The position numbers and the translations under genes were made by a program. DNA of 64,000 bases from Arachnopeziza araneosa (taxonomy: Eukaryota > Ascomycota > Leotiomycetes > Helotiales > Arachnopezizaceae). The DNA lies in the NCBI GenBank assembly GCA_003988855.1, contig QYAI01000073.1:111890-175889 (forward strand). Direction: 5' to 3'. Below the pieces are notes generated by a model. It ran no database searches, was not told where the DNA came from, and saw only the letters and a list, made by a program, of their open reading frames with translations. Position 1 is the stretch's first letter; every line of letters starts with the position of its first letter. Positions 23,051 through 34,062 of this stretch are shown here, piece after piece.

Positions 23051-25759
23051 CAGCGCAGTAGAGGGTTGGGAGCTTGATGCGGTGGTAAATAAGGCTCGTA
23101 ATGGTATATTAGCAGGGCGTCGACTTGGGATATTCGAGGAAGGAATGGTGATGATCGTTGGACTGTTTTACAGCAGTCCTCTGCCCTCTATCTTTTTAGT
23201 TGAGGTTGGAGCACCAGAGTGGAATGTGACGTCTAAACAAGGGTTGGAAGTCGCCAAGCTCACTCAGCTGCATCCATTAAAAACTTTACCTGGAAAAATG
23301 GATATGTCATGTGAAAGAGAGTGGATCTGGATTGGGTAGGGAGGGAACTTGATAGTGTGAAAGCGTGCAGGTGGAAAGCAGGAAAGAAGTCAATTGTACA
23401 CGAGGTTGGTGGGGGAGTTTCGTGCATATCTCAGAGATTTCTGACATGGAACGACGCCTATGAGGTAATTTGGCAGGACAAACCCTGATATCCCAGGCAC
23501 GGAACGCCAATCTAACACTCTTTTGAGGGGACTTTGCGATAAGGGCTTGGCTCGCGATGCCGTACCTTTCTTTGCATAAAGAATATCGACTGTTACTAAG
23601 ATCTTCCAAAATGTGTGTTGGCTGCGCCATGGTATGCTGTGAATGGAATAGGTAAATTGACTTTGGTCAGGATACTGGCGTTCGAGGATCTGAACTTGAG
23701 GAATACTGTTGATGCGCTCTTGCTATTTGGCACGACGGGAGCGCAAGAAGTTCCCATGTCAATTCGATACTTTTTATTGTACTCTCCGGATTTGGATATC
23801 CTAGGAAGTCCCGTTCAAGAGTCGCCCTTTCCAGAAAATATATATGGGTTTTCTTTTCAGCCATTTATAGGATCAAGATAAATTTTTTTTAAAAAAAATT
23901 AAAATAAAAACTGCTTTGACCAATGGTACTCGAAATTACGGAATTTCAACATTCTAAACTGAAGCTCTCCACAACTGTTGATAAATGGCTGACTGTACTA
24001 CGCACTTCAGAATCTCTGCTCATTTTTCAAATCGCCTCAAGATCTAGTTCATTAGCAGACCTCTTCTCATTTCGTATTTCATCTCAATCAGGCAAACAGA
24101 CTTCCAAGTTCCAATTCTTTGTTCTACACCGAATCTTCTGACCCGCTTCCACAAGGTGGCCAAATCCTTCATGTTCCCACATCATGAGATAAGGTTGTGG
24201 CAACTAGGTGTGGTAGCAACCGCGTCTGTACACCCAACTCTCTGGTATTAAAATCCTCGTGATGATCTTTCTTCTAGAACACCTCGAGAATAAGATCTAG
24301 ATCAGCCTCATCAGATCCTCGAGGATGAGAGCCGCAAAAAGTACATCTGTATCCAGAAATGTTGTCGGCAAGGAAGATCATCCTTCCTATTGACCTGATT
24401 GGGACGGACCGAGACAGCCTAGGATGGGATGATTTGTTGCTGTGTGGACTCTCTGTTTTCGAAACAAGAAAATAATAAGATCTGACCAACAGAGCAGGCG
24501 GCGTACCAATATTCTGGGTGCATGAAAAGCACCCCGGATTCCATGCGAGATGAGTTCCATGACATCTGAACGCCTGTCACTTACCTTCCCCTTGATTTCT
24601 CGAGACACACTGTATCTGTATGATCTCAGAAGAGTCCTTTGCTCTAGGAGATCTTCGAGAAAGAATAGAGAGACTAGGAGTGGATTCTGCAGGGAAGATC
24701 CAGTGATCTCGCGTTGGTGGAGAGTTCGTGGCGTTTGCATAACCTGAAACACCAGAGGCGCTACTGTGCTAAACTGGACGACGGAGTATGCATATGCATA
24801 AAATTAGAAGAGCATTCTGCCGGCTGCCAGGCCGCTTGAGGGGTACAGATGTATCAGGAACTCAACTCTTAAGACTATCAATAATACCGCCGGGGAAAGG
24901 GAGACGACAAAAAGAAAGTCCTCGTCGGCATGAAAGCGCTTCATCAAACTTGAAGCTCGATCTCCAAGATGGGCTAGGCGTAGTATCCTAGATCCTGACT
25001 TGCTGTCGCTGTTTGGCTGGAATCATCTTGCATTCATTTCGGGGATCCATGCTTCAGGGCCAGGGGTGTAAAGTCCAGTTGGCATGAAATCAGGTCGTCA
25101 CCTTACTTTACTGTACAAGTGCTCCAGGTGCTGCTCCCGTAATATTATTCTATTCTTCCAAGACCGACGGAAATCCTGCAGGGAGAGGAGAGGCGAATCC
25201 CACTCCGCAATTCAAGGCAATTAAAGGTCGTACACACCCACCCTTTCGCCAGCGATTGTGTTGTCCCCACGGTGAACACGTCGCAAAGCAGCACCAGGAC
25301 TCGAAGGCTCGAAGATTCGAAGATTCGTTCAACCTCGCACGAGCAAAACGCCGCAACAGAAATCAGAACAGGCGATCAACGTCGGATTCACAGCCGAGGA
25401 AGCAAGATTGCGAGGGAAGTCAGCAGACGGCGCCGTTCCTGGATTTTTGGACGTGCTCTGTCTTGGAGGCTGGGAAGTGGGAGGGAAAGAGGGAAGGGGC
25501 GAGCAAGGCAGGCTGGCGAGCTAGCCACAAAACTCAAAACCACGCGGGCGGCCTCCTTCGACGCAACCAAGGAAAACTTCCTGAGTTTCCCACCATTCGC
25601 AATCGCACTCCAATACTTGACCGTTGAAGTCATTGCCGAACAGCTCCAAAACTCTGGGAGCTGCGACAGCAACACCCCCTCAATCGCAGCGCCAATCTGC
25701 GATAGAAGCTCATTTAATCTCCAGCCACCCAGAGCGCCCTGCGCCACACCCAGAACAAG
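23051..25759. other. Intergenic, 2.7 kb without a supported gene
   Basis: Short frames on both strands, none with family similarity. It probably contains the missing 5' end and promoter of the sugar transporter. An A/T palindrome of about 20 bases (T8A8 core) lies near 23884-23903. The region 25250-25750 has long overlapping open frames but is most likely the leader or promoter of the Chs7-type gene. Confidence 0.5.
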
Positions 25760-26862
25760 ATGGGTTCGACGCAGTTTGGGAATTTCCATGTGAGTACGAT
25801 GAGATGATGGACTCGCTGATCCTCTCTGGAGCTCGAGCTGATTTAAATATTGCAGAATTTCTGCCGCGATTCAACCTTACCAGTCTGCAATGTACGTTTC
25901 CCAAGCAAATCGCTAGATTGCGACCAAGGTCCTAACATCTCGAGTAGCTCTTTCCAGGATTTAATTACGATAAGCCGGTCGAATTCTGTCGCTTAGAAGG
26001 AATACATCTCAGCCATGGCAGACATTTGGGTAACCTAGGTTCGTCAATTGAAGGCAGAGGTTGAATGATGAGACTGACCTGGACCAGGCTCAATCCTCCT
26101 CGCAGGACTTGCGATTGTAGTTACAGCATTGTTAATATGGAGGTCAGAACGAAAAAAAGCAGCTGTAGGAAGAAGGTGCGCGCAATTCTCGATTGTTAGC
26201 GCAAACTGCTAACTCCTCTCAGGGAAATGCAACTCTTCCTTCTCGGGTATATCCTGATTGAGATTTGCGAAATATTTACCGTTGGATTATTTCCTCTTAA
26301 AAGCACAATTCGAATCGCATTCACTGGGATACATCTGGGCTTGATCATTGCGACCTTATGGATACTCATGTTGAATGCGGTTGTGGGGTTTCAGTTACTG
26401 GAAGATGGGACACATCTCTCTATTGGATTGATGGCTTTCTCAGGTGCAATCCTCTTCATCGGAACTGGATATATCGCGCTCGACACCGGATACAATTGGA
26501 CTGGCCATTTTCACAGTAGTCTGAGCGGAAATAACAGGAATATCGGGCTCTACGTCCTTTACCAGCTTGCGCCTCTGGTCTTCCTGTTTGTATTCTTTGT
26601 CCTAGAAACTCTACTGGTGATTCGAATCTTAGGAGAGCGAAAACCGATGATCTATCTTGCGGCCGCGGCTCTCCTCTTCGCACTGGGCCAAATATTCAAC
26701 TACGTCATCAGCATCCACATCTGCAAAGGTAGCAGTGGGAAAATTGATGGAGCTCTGTTTGAAACACTCTTTACCTTGCTCTCAGTTGTAATGATATGGG
26801 TATTCTGGTCCAGTATCACAGAAGATGACTGGCCAATGGCTCCCTCGAACACGTATACGTGA
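25760..26862 (+). CDS. Chs7-type chitin synthase export chaperone family protein
   Basis: Five exons (25760-25789, 25856-25891, 25948-26038, 26088-26175, 26223-26862) join to 294 aa. The N-terminus NFCRDSTLPVCNLFPG carries the cysteines usual before the first helix. About seven membrane helices follow. Family signatures are GFQLLEDGTHLS, then KIDGALFETLF and WSSITEDDW near the end. Chs7 helps chitin synthase III leave the endoplasmic reticulum, and filamentous fungi carry several paralogs. The protein is slightly shorter than yeast Chs7 and lacks its charged C-terminal tail. The start was chosen because MGSTQFGNFH plus the tiny second exon give the expected Cys-containing head. It may be a divergent paralog, so the exact client is uncertain. 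Confidence 0.8.
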
Positions 26863-27525
26863 TGAGAAAAACAACCACATTGCATTGGGAAACGGAGTTT
26901 AGGGCATTTGATTATCAGCGATGGACCAACGCTTAGACGATATTTTTTAAAGTACTACGAGGATGTATCACGAGGTACAACTACTGGCAAGCATGAATAT
27001 GAGAAACGGAATGTGCTTCGTAGCCATTGATTAGAGGGTATAATGCAGAAGGAGATCAGCATTGAGAAGTATGCTTCTGGAGATGGATGGATTGAGTAGC
27101 TTTGCATCTTGGATGCTTCGCTATGTTGACGATGGCTTCACTTGTATATGGTTTGAAGATTGTTAATAGTATACCCAAAACGAGAATAATGGAATCGTGG
27201 ATCAATCACTTGTTTATTTTGCTATGGCAAGTCTTTGCAGAGTCAGGTCAAGTCGAGCCTGTGGTTCGGCTTGACACGAAATGAACATCTTATCACATTA
27301 GAACAAACTTCCAAAAGTTCAGATGAATGACTTCATAGATTACTTCTTCACGCTAAACACGAGACGAAAGTTCAAAGCTAAAACTTTTAAACTAATGCAG
27401 CCTCGACTCTCGAGCTCCAAACTCTGATTGGCTCCCCATTCCCTAGCTTTCGCCCCAGCGCCTCGAGACAACATCATCAGCCTCGTCCAAGCATCCAACC
27501 GCTACCTCAAAACACTACCACCAAC
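26863..27525. other. Intergenic, 660 bases
   Basis: Between two plus-strand genes. The first part is the presumed 3' UTR of the Chs7-type gene; the last 150 bases are the promoter of the TFIIH p44 gene. Nothing else recognised. Confidence 0.5.
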
Positions 27526-28985
27526 ATGTCTGACTCAGACGAAGAATACATCGCCTCGGACGACGACATCGACGTTGCTCCACAAAAGGTTTCTTCCTAC
27601 GGAACACGAGCCTCGGGACCCGTAAAGGCAGCTGATAGGGGGGGAGGTGTTGGAGGAGCATCGGGGGAACAAAAATCCGGACGGAGAAGGGCTGCTTGGG
27701 AAGATATCCAGAGGAGTTGGGATACTGTTGTGGAAGGAGCAGATGGGAGTATTAATTCTGCGGTTGAAGGACTAAGAGAGGCAGGAAAGAGGAAGCGGTC
27801 CGTCTTTGGGGTTAAACATTATAAGAATGCGAGTTGATTCGATGGTATAGGTTACTGAGAGATACAACGCCCTTACAGAGAGGTATCATACGACACTTGG
27901 TTCTCATTCTAGATCTCTCCTTCGCAATGGTAGAGAAAGACCTTCGCCCCACTCGATACCTTTTAACGATCCGCTACGCCTCAGAATTCGTCACCGAATA
28001 CTTCGAACAAAACCCCATCTCCCAACTCGCAATCCTAGGCATGCGAGATGGCCTCGCAGTACGCATCAGCGACATGTCAGGCAATCCCACCGCACATATT
28101 GAAGCTTTGCGCTCTCTACGAGAGAAAGAACCACAAGGAAATCCGTCTCTTCAAAACTCCTTGGAAATGGCTCGCGCTGCCCTCTTCCATGCTCCTTCCC
28201 ATGGCACAAGAGAAATCCTCATCATCTACGGCGCCCTACTGAGCAGTGATCCAGGCGACATCCATGAGACCATTGCCGCTCTGATAGCAGATCGCATCCG
28301 TGTCAGCGTTGTAGGATTAGCAGCCCAAGTCGCCATTTGCGCCGAGATATGTAGCCGCACTAATGCAGGGGACGAAGGCAACTACGCCGTTGCATTGCAC
28401 GAAACGCATTTCCGAGAGCTGTTCATGGCATTGACTACTCCTCCTGTTACGCGGACGAAAAAACAATCAGACAGTAGTCTTCTCATGATGGGGTTTCCCT
28501 CAAGAACCAGCGGCGCGGGGAAGACAATGAGTTTCTGTGCGTGCCATTCCAAACTAACGCGAGGCGGCTACCTGTGCTCAAGGTGCGATTCCAAAGTTTG
28601 TAGTCTCCCGGCCGAGTGCCCAGCCTGTGGATTGACGCTCATCCTCTCCACGCATCTGGCGCGATCATATCACCACCTCTTCCCTCTCCGAAACTGGGTT
28701 GAGGTACCCTGGATAGAAATTGACGCTGGGAACGTCATGGCAAAAGCATGCTTTGCATGCTTATCCCTATTCCCAGAAAGAGAGAGGGGAGAAGGAACAC
28801 TCAAAGGTGTTAGTGAGAGCGGCAGATATAAGTGCGAGGTTTGTGGGAATGTGTTTTGCATTGACTGTGATGTCTTCAGTCACGAGACCACACATAATTG
28901 CCCTGGGTGTCAGGCAGGGAGGCAGGAGGTTGCTGTGGCAATAGAGGAAAATGGTAATGCTCTTGGTGAGGCGATGGTTGAATAA
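27526..28985 (+). CDS. ssl1: TFIIH core subunit p44/Ssl1
   Basis: Two exons, 27526-27797 and 27851-28985, join in frame to 468 aa. The join restores KRKRLLRDTTPLQRGIIRHL, the conserved entry of the Ssl1/p44 VWA domain. In that domain HLVLILDLS carries the beta-strand with the DxS motif. The C-terminal part has a four-Cys zinc ribbon (CSRCDSKVC...ECPACG) and a RING-like C4C4 finger (CFAC...CEVCGNVFCIDCD...CPGC). In TFIIH this subunit binds and stimulates the XPD/Rad3 helicase in transcription initiation and nucleotide excision repair. The acidic N-terminus (SDSDEEYIASDDD) is typical. Length fits the family. Confidence 0.95.
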
Positions 28986-30578
28986 TTTATGAAAAGGTAG
29001 CGGCCGGGCGTTTCGGAAAAAGACTGCCTGATGCATTACCTGGCGTTTATGAGATTGGGATATGAGAAAAGTGGCGTTGAAGATATCCAAAATAGCATCC
29101 GACATGGAAACTTGAGAGGCGAAAGCTTTTAGAATAGATTCAATCATATCCTAATTATAACTGTAACTTCTTCAAGCTTCCTAACTATAATAGGTACCAT
29201 TCAAAGTGCTATTTACCAACTGAGATCATCAACTTCACAGATAGACTTTTGCTTCTAACGCCTCCCCTCTCTTAGCTTTGAGACAGCGAGGTCAACAAGA
29301 CTCATTCCGTCATCTAGATTTCCCAACAAAGTAAGACTAGCAGCTCCGACCATCAACCTTGAACTACACCTCAGCCAACCAATTCCACAACTCAACAGAC
29401 AAACTATTCCTGGAGGGGGTTTTCTTTAGAGTGCCTAGCCCGAGAACTCTAGGAGAATAAAGATTAACCCGTCTCTGTCTTTGTCGATTTTGCACTTGGA
29501 CTGTGTCTGCGTGTTGTAACCAAATAAACTGTTGAGTGCGAGAGGGGTGGCTCCAAGAGATGAATTGCTCGCTACCTAGCTTATCGGTTAATGTAAATAT
29601 GCGTCATGCAACGAAAATTGATTGCAGGTAGGGAGAGGTTCATCAGGTAGGTAGCCGGCTTTCAGTGAATTTGTGTAATGCAACGAAGAGTACACTAAAT
29701 AGTGCGATAGAGGGAGGTTCGAGAGCTGAATAATCGGTTGGTCTTGGTGAATCAAAGACTGCGTCATGCAACGAACTCCACCGAAGTGTGCGAGATTTCA
29801 AGATTTAGATGAACAGCTGGTCTTTTAGTAAATGAAGTCTCGTATACAACAAGAATGCACAGTATGTAGCGAGAGAGATTCATGGGCTGGATAATTGGTT
29901 TGCCTTATAGCGAATCTAGCAAATGGCGTCATGCAACGAAATAAGTAACTGCTTGCAGCATTATTTTCTCGCTGGAACACACGGTATTTGTGTCTTGCAA
30001 CGAAGTTGTACTGGTAGAATATTCAATAATTCGAAGTAAAATGCATGTAGGTAGTGCTGGCAGCGACCTCGCTTAAATTGCTTAACGCAATGATTGTGTC
30101 TTTGCGTTCAAAGTCTCCTTTTTCGCTTAATTCGCGTCTTGCAACGAAATTGAACTGTTGGGGACTGGTAGACTCGAGAGTTGAGATATTCGAAGCCGGG
30201 TCAATTTCGTCTATGTCGAGTGGCTTAGCAAAACATGTTATTGTGTTCTAACCCCTTACTCTATTATGCCTCCTTTATTTTGCGTCAAGTTATAATTCTC
30301 CACTGGTTGAAATGTTAAAGACTCGTAGGTAGTGTAGTTGCCGAGTTGGCAAATGTCGTCGTTGGATTTGACAAATCAGATTGCAACTATACCGAAGAAT
30401 CGAGAATTTGGCAAAAGCAGCAACTAAGAAACTACGGAGGATATCGAAGATGAAAGTCGCCTTAGGTGATGCGATTCCTTTCAGGTTGTGCTTTCGGATT
30501 CATTGGGGTGATACCTCAAAGATCCTGTAGCTACTCAAAAACGAACCAAAATGCAATAATTCAGTCTCTGGGTTTTCT
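28986..30578. other. Intergenic region containing a decayed tandem array
   Basis: Convergent ends of p44 (+) and the transcription-factor-like gene (-). The outer parts hold presumed 3' UTRs. The middle, about 29535-30160, is a diverged tandem repeat described separately. No coding frame is supported. Confidence 0.55.
29535..30160 (+). repeat. Eroded tandem array of about 70-90-bp units with core CATGCAACGAA
   Basis: The core GCGTCATGCAACGAA or a close variant recurs at 29601, 29672, 29761, 29926, 29990 (TCTTGCAACGAA) and 30133 (TCTTGCAACGAA), with a weaker copy near 29834. Spacing is 64-92 bases except for the last gap of 143. Between cores, looser shared words recur in the same order: GCGAGAG(A/G)G, then (G)TTCA, then ATAATTGGTT or AATCGGTT, then AGTGAAT. 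This looks like a minisatellite of seven to eight units that has diverged heavily. It encodes no long frame. Confidence 0.65.
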
Positions 30579-32152
30579 TCATAAGCGTGTTCCTTTCTTT
30601 TGATAGACCACCCTAGTCCCTTCTAGTAACGGCGACCAAGACGTCAAACTCTTCTTCATCTCAATAATCCTTGAAACCTCTTGTACAAATGCCTTCTCCA
30701 CGCCACCCGCAGGTAATGCGGCATGAGCAACCGTAATTGGAAATACCATCCTATTGATCATATTTCCCGGCGCTGCGTTGAAATAATATTTCATGCTCCG
30801 ACAGATCAGACAGGCATAGGCGAACTGCTCGTACTTCTGGATGCGATTCTCTGGGCGTGAGTCTACGGAGCCGAGGAGGATCATCGCCGCATACCAGAAG
30901 CAGATTATACGTGGGAGGTTTGGATCGGGGTATACGAGAGGTGGCGGCGTGACGATCTCGCCGGTAACGAGGTCTTGGTATTGGAAGACAGGGAAGTGCT
31001 CTCGTGATTGGAATTCAATCGCTAGAGCGGGACCAGCAGGATATTTGTCTGCCCAATCGAGCTTCCATTGGCGGAAGCGGGTTTCAAGATCGGCAACGCT
31101 CTCCCAGAGTAGAGCGCGTCGTGCGAAAAAGTCATCTTCACTCAGAGCGCCAGATGCGAGTTGATCGGAGAGATGGAGGATTCCAGGAAGGTCAACAACA
31201 TGCGCCATAAGTTCAGCCATGAGATCTTTGCCGGAGCTGTCGCCGGACCAGGGAATGGTCTTCCATTCCTGTTTTGCTAGGAAGGTAGGTTTACGTGTAA
31301 AAATAGCTGCTGAAACCTAGATGGTATCAGTACATAGTTTACTTGAACGTGGAATATCTTCGTCAGTACCCAGTATGGTAAGAGTTCGGCGAATATCATA
31401 TGTTCTAGTCCATACTTATGGCTATAAGGGCCTCTAAATTCCATCAATCGTAAAGCACCAAAGCAATGAACTAGGGGTCCAATCTCCGACGTATTTCGAA
31501 GACTCTACCGTAACTCATCAGAAACTCACATAGGCATCATCAGTCGCAGTTTAGCTCACCTCTAATGCCATAGAAACACAAATAGCTGCTAGTAGTCCTT
31601 CCGATCGACTCTGTTTCGGATGGACAACTGCTTGCTGCATTTGTTTCAAGACACGATCATATATCATCTGACCAGCAATCACCACTCTCCTATCTCCTAT
31701 TGACTGACCAAAGTAAATGGTTGACGCTGCTTGGAATGCATCCTTGAGAAGAGGGGAGAAGACTCTGACGTCTCCGGCAACGCGTAAGGCATCTGACGTC
31801 CCACAGTCCAAGTGATTGTCTGGTGCAAAGTCGTCAACGAATCGCTCCACGAAAATATCATAGAATGGTGTCCCCTTGATTGAGTTGTACAGTACCGGGG
31901 TTGGTGGCCTCGATTCCCACCACGAGTTCAAGATGTCTAGACGGTGTTCAGATGACGGGAAACACAACGACGTCTCTATGATTTACCTTGTTGCAAAAGC
32001 TTTAACTTGGAGGGTTTCTCACCCTCGTTACTTGCGGGAGACAACTTGGGGTTTGGTCTCACCAGAATCCAGGGCTCGGTGGTATCAATGTGCTCAATTG
32101 ACGGCTTGATATCCTCGTCAGCCGCGTCGGTCGATCCCCATGACATATCCAT
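30579..32152 (-). CDS. Fungal transcription-factor-like protein (PF11951 type) without a Zn2Cys6 domain
   Basis: Minus-strand exons 32152-31987, 31936-31560, 31504-31370 and 31316-30579 join in frame to 471 aa. The pattern matches the Fungal_trans_2 family: LVHCFGALRLMEFRGP followed by a helical region, LWESVADLETRFRQWK, FWYAAMILL and a conserved C-terminal hydrophobic end (INRMVFPITVAHAAL). Many members carry an N-terminal Zn2Cys6 cluster. Here the 55-residue first exon has no CxxC pattern; it is acidic and ends KPSKLKLLQQ. Zn-less members are known in this family, so this may be normal. It would act in the nucleus, perhaps as a co-regulator. The start could instead be the ATG two codons later. 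Confidence 0.75.
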
Positions 32153-33540
32153 CTCATGATGGGAATAATGGACGAAAGGGTGAGAACAGAGGAGAGAGAA
32201 GATAGAATAAGAATGACAAGAGAGAGCAGCAGACGACACGCGGAGAAGATGGGAAGAGCAAAGGTAGTTGGCTCCAAGAACGGTCCTTCCTGGCTGGGGT
32301 CACCCCGTGAAAAGGTCCTGGTCGAGGGGCAGCTCGTCATTGGATCACGGCACTAGGCGGCCTCCCTCACCAAGCACCAGATCCTCAGCTGTCATTTTCC
32401 GCTCCCCAATCACGCCGGAACAAAACAGCCACGGTTCAAGCCAACCGGTGTGACAGACGTTGAGATGTGAATGATTATGGTATCATTGACGGCGATGGGC
32501 CGTGTTCCCACTTCCGCGTGCCACACTAGCTATCCCAGTCGATGAGAGCCACCGACCCCCATTCGCTGAGGACAGGACGAAGAGAGGAGCGCCGCTCGTC
32601 CACCAAAAGTCCCGATAATTATAGAAGCAGTGATCGGCACTGCATGCCTTTCCTTCTAGAGGCGTCGCTTTCCCTGTGCAGGAGCTTCTGAATGAAGGGA
32701 TTGAAGATGGCCATCCGGGGTAGCAAGGCCAATGCCGATCTTCCGACCGGAATTCGTCCAGCAGACGGCGACGACGCGGTAGTTGAGGAGCCATATCCAA
32801 GGCTGCGGTAGAAGAGGCGACGGAGCAATACCCTAATTATGTTGTACCCCGGTCTAATTATAGTGGGCAAAGACGGGACGCATCATCAACTAGTGATATC
32901 TCTAGCCTTGGCTTGAGTTCATTTCTTATTCTTACAAACTCCAGAAACCGCGATACAACTTCCGGCCGTGCCGGAGTCTGGCTTCGAAATACATCCGAAG
33001 CTCTTTTCATTGCCTACGACAACGGAGAAGGTTCTCAGAGGGCCTTAGACATCGGAAGAAAGAATAAGATCTTAATCGACAGTACAAGAATGACGCTCTA
33101 GTCTTCTGTTGTCGAACAGAATCACATTCTTTTAAGCAGGGCTCGAGGAAATACCAGTGAGGGTAGATTACTAGAATTACCACAACTTGATTAACATGGT
33201 CTGGAGTAAAGCTCCTTAGGATAATGGAATCATCCTTATTGATTTTATCTTTGTTTTCGTCCTTATACGGGATTATCGAACAAAAAGGCCGGTCACCCGA
33301 ATGACAAAGTCTCGAGCTTTAGACTTCATGCCGTCGTCGCAGATAAGTGAAGTTCCAAGACTAGGTTTGAGTTACAGCGTTCAATATTTGGCTGCATTCA
33401 AACCTAGGTCAAGTGATATCTTATCATTATATATTCAGATGGATCACTTGATGTTGGAATCGATTCGAAGGAGGAATACATGCTTCAATTCTTGAGTTCT
33501 GACTCGCTTCATCATTCTCATACAGTCTACTTCCACATTC
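32153..33540. other. Intergenic, 1.4 kb
   Basis: The first few hundred bases are the promoter of the minus-strand transcription-factor-like gene, GA-rich on the plus strand. Short frames on both strands show no family similarity. Nothing else recognised. Confidence 0.5.
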
Positions 33541-34062
33541 TCATCCATTGTGCAAATCCTCCTCCTCCTCCTCCAACGCCGCCACAGCTTTCTCGGTCTT
33601 CTTTTTCTTCGTCATCCTGCGAGACAATCCTCCCCACGCCTTCCTCCTCCTCAGCCGCTTCTTCCGCTTCCGCTCTTCTTCCTCTTCCCTCCGCTCCTCC
33701 ACCTCCAGATCCTCCCAACTCCAATGCACAATCTCTGTTTCTTTTCTGCCTTTCCTAGTCCTCTTAGTGACGTGAGTGTTAGTGGGATACAGAGGAGTGA
33801 GCTTGGGCCCGATGTCGAGCGGCGGAATATCCTCGTCATCCGTCTCGTCGCCGGTGATAATGATGCCAGCAGCAAAGACGACAGCCGGAGTGACAGGGGA
33901 AAGAGAAGGGGCGGCAGGGGCGGGCTGGTGACGAGCAACGCTGGGGATGAGCTGCTCGGCGTAGTAGAGCCAGTCGGTTGCCGGATGGAGAGTAGTGAGT
34001 TGGCGCACTGTGGCGCGGGTACGTGGACGGAGGTAGATCTGGTGTTGGTTAAGTGTGGCCAT
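33541..34062 (-). CDS. Uncharacterised 173-aa protein with a charged C-terminal helix
   Basis: Single-exon minus-strand frame starting MATLNQHQIYLRPRTRA. The first 70 residues look like a small folded or targeting region (YLRPRTRATVRQL, DWLYYAEQLIP), with a hydrophobic patch AVVFAAGIIITG. An acidic turn DETDDEDIPP follows, then a long Glu/Arg/Lys-rich segment likely to form a coiled coil or single alpha-helix (about residues 115-165). No family is recognised. The frame is kept over 520 bases with an ATG in a fair context, but the low-complexity end could inflate it. Confidence 0.6.
   Translation of the reverse strand: MATLNQHQIYLRPRTRATVRQLTTLHPATDWLYYAEQLIPSVARHQPAPAAPSLSPVTPAVVFAAGIIITGDETDDEDIPPLDIGPKLTPLYPTNTHVTKRTRKGRKETEIVHWSWEDLEVEERREEEEERKRKKRLRRRKAWGGLSRRMTKKKKTEKAVAALEEEEEDLHNG

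Noticed and set aside
29535..30160. Regularly spaced repeats resembling a CRISPR array
   Set aside because: Units are degenerate, spacing varies (64-143 bases), the cores are only 11-15 bases, and the host is a eukaryotic fungus. It is a diverged minisatellite.
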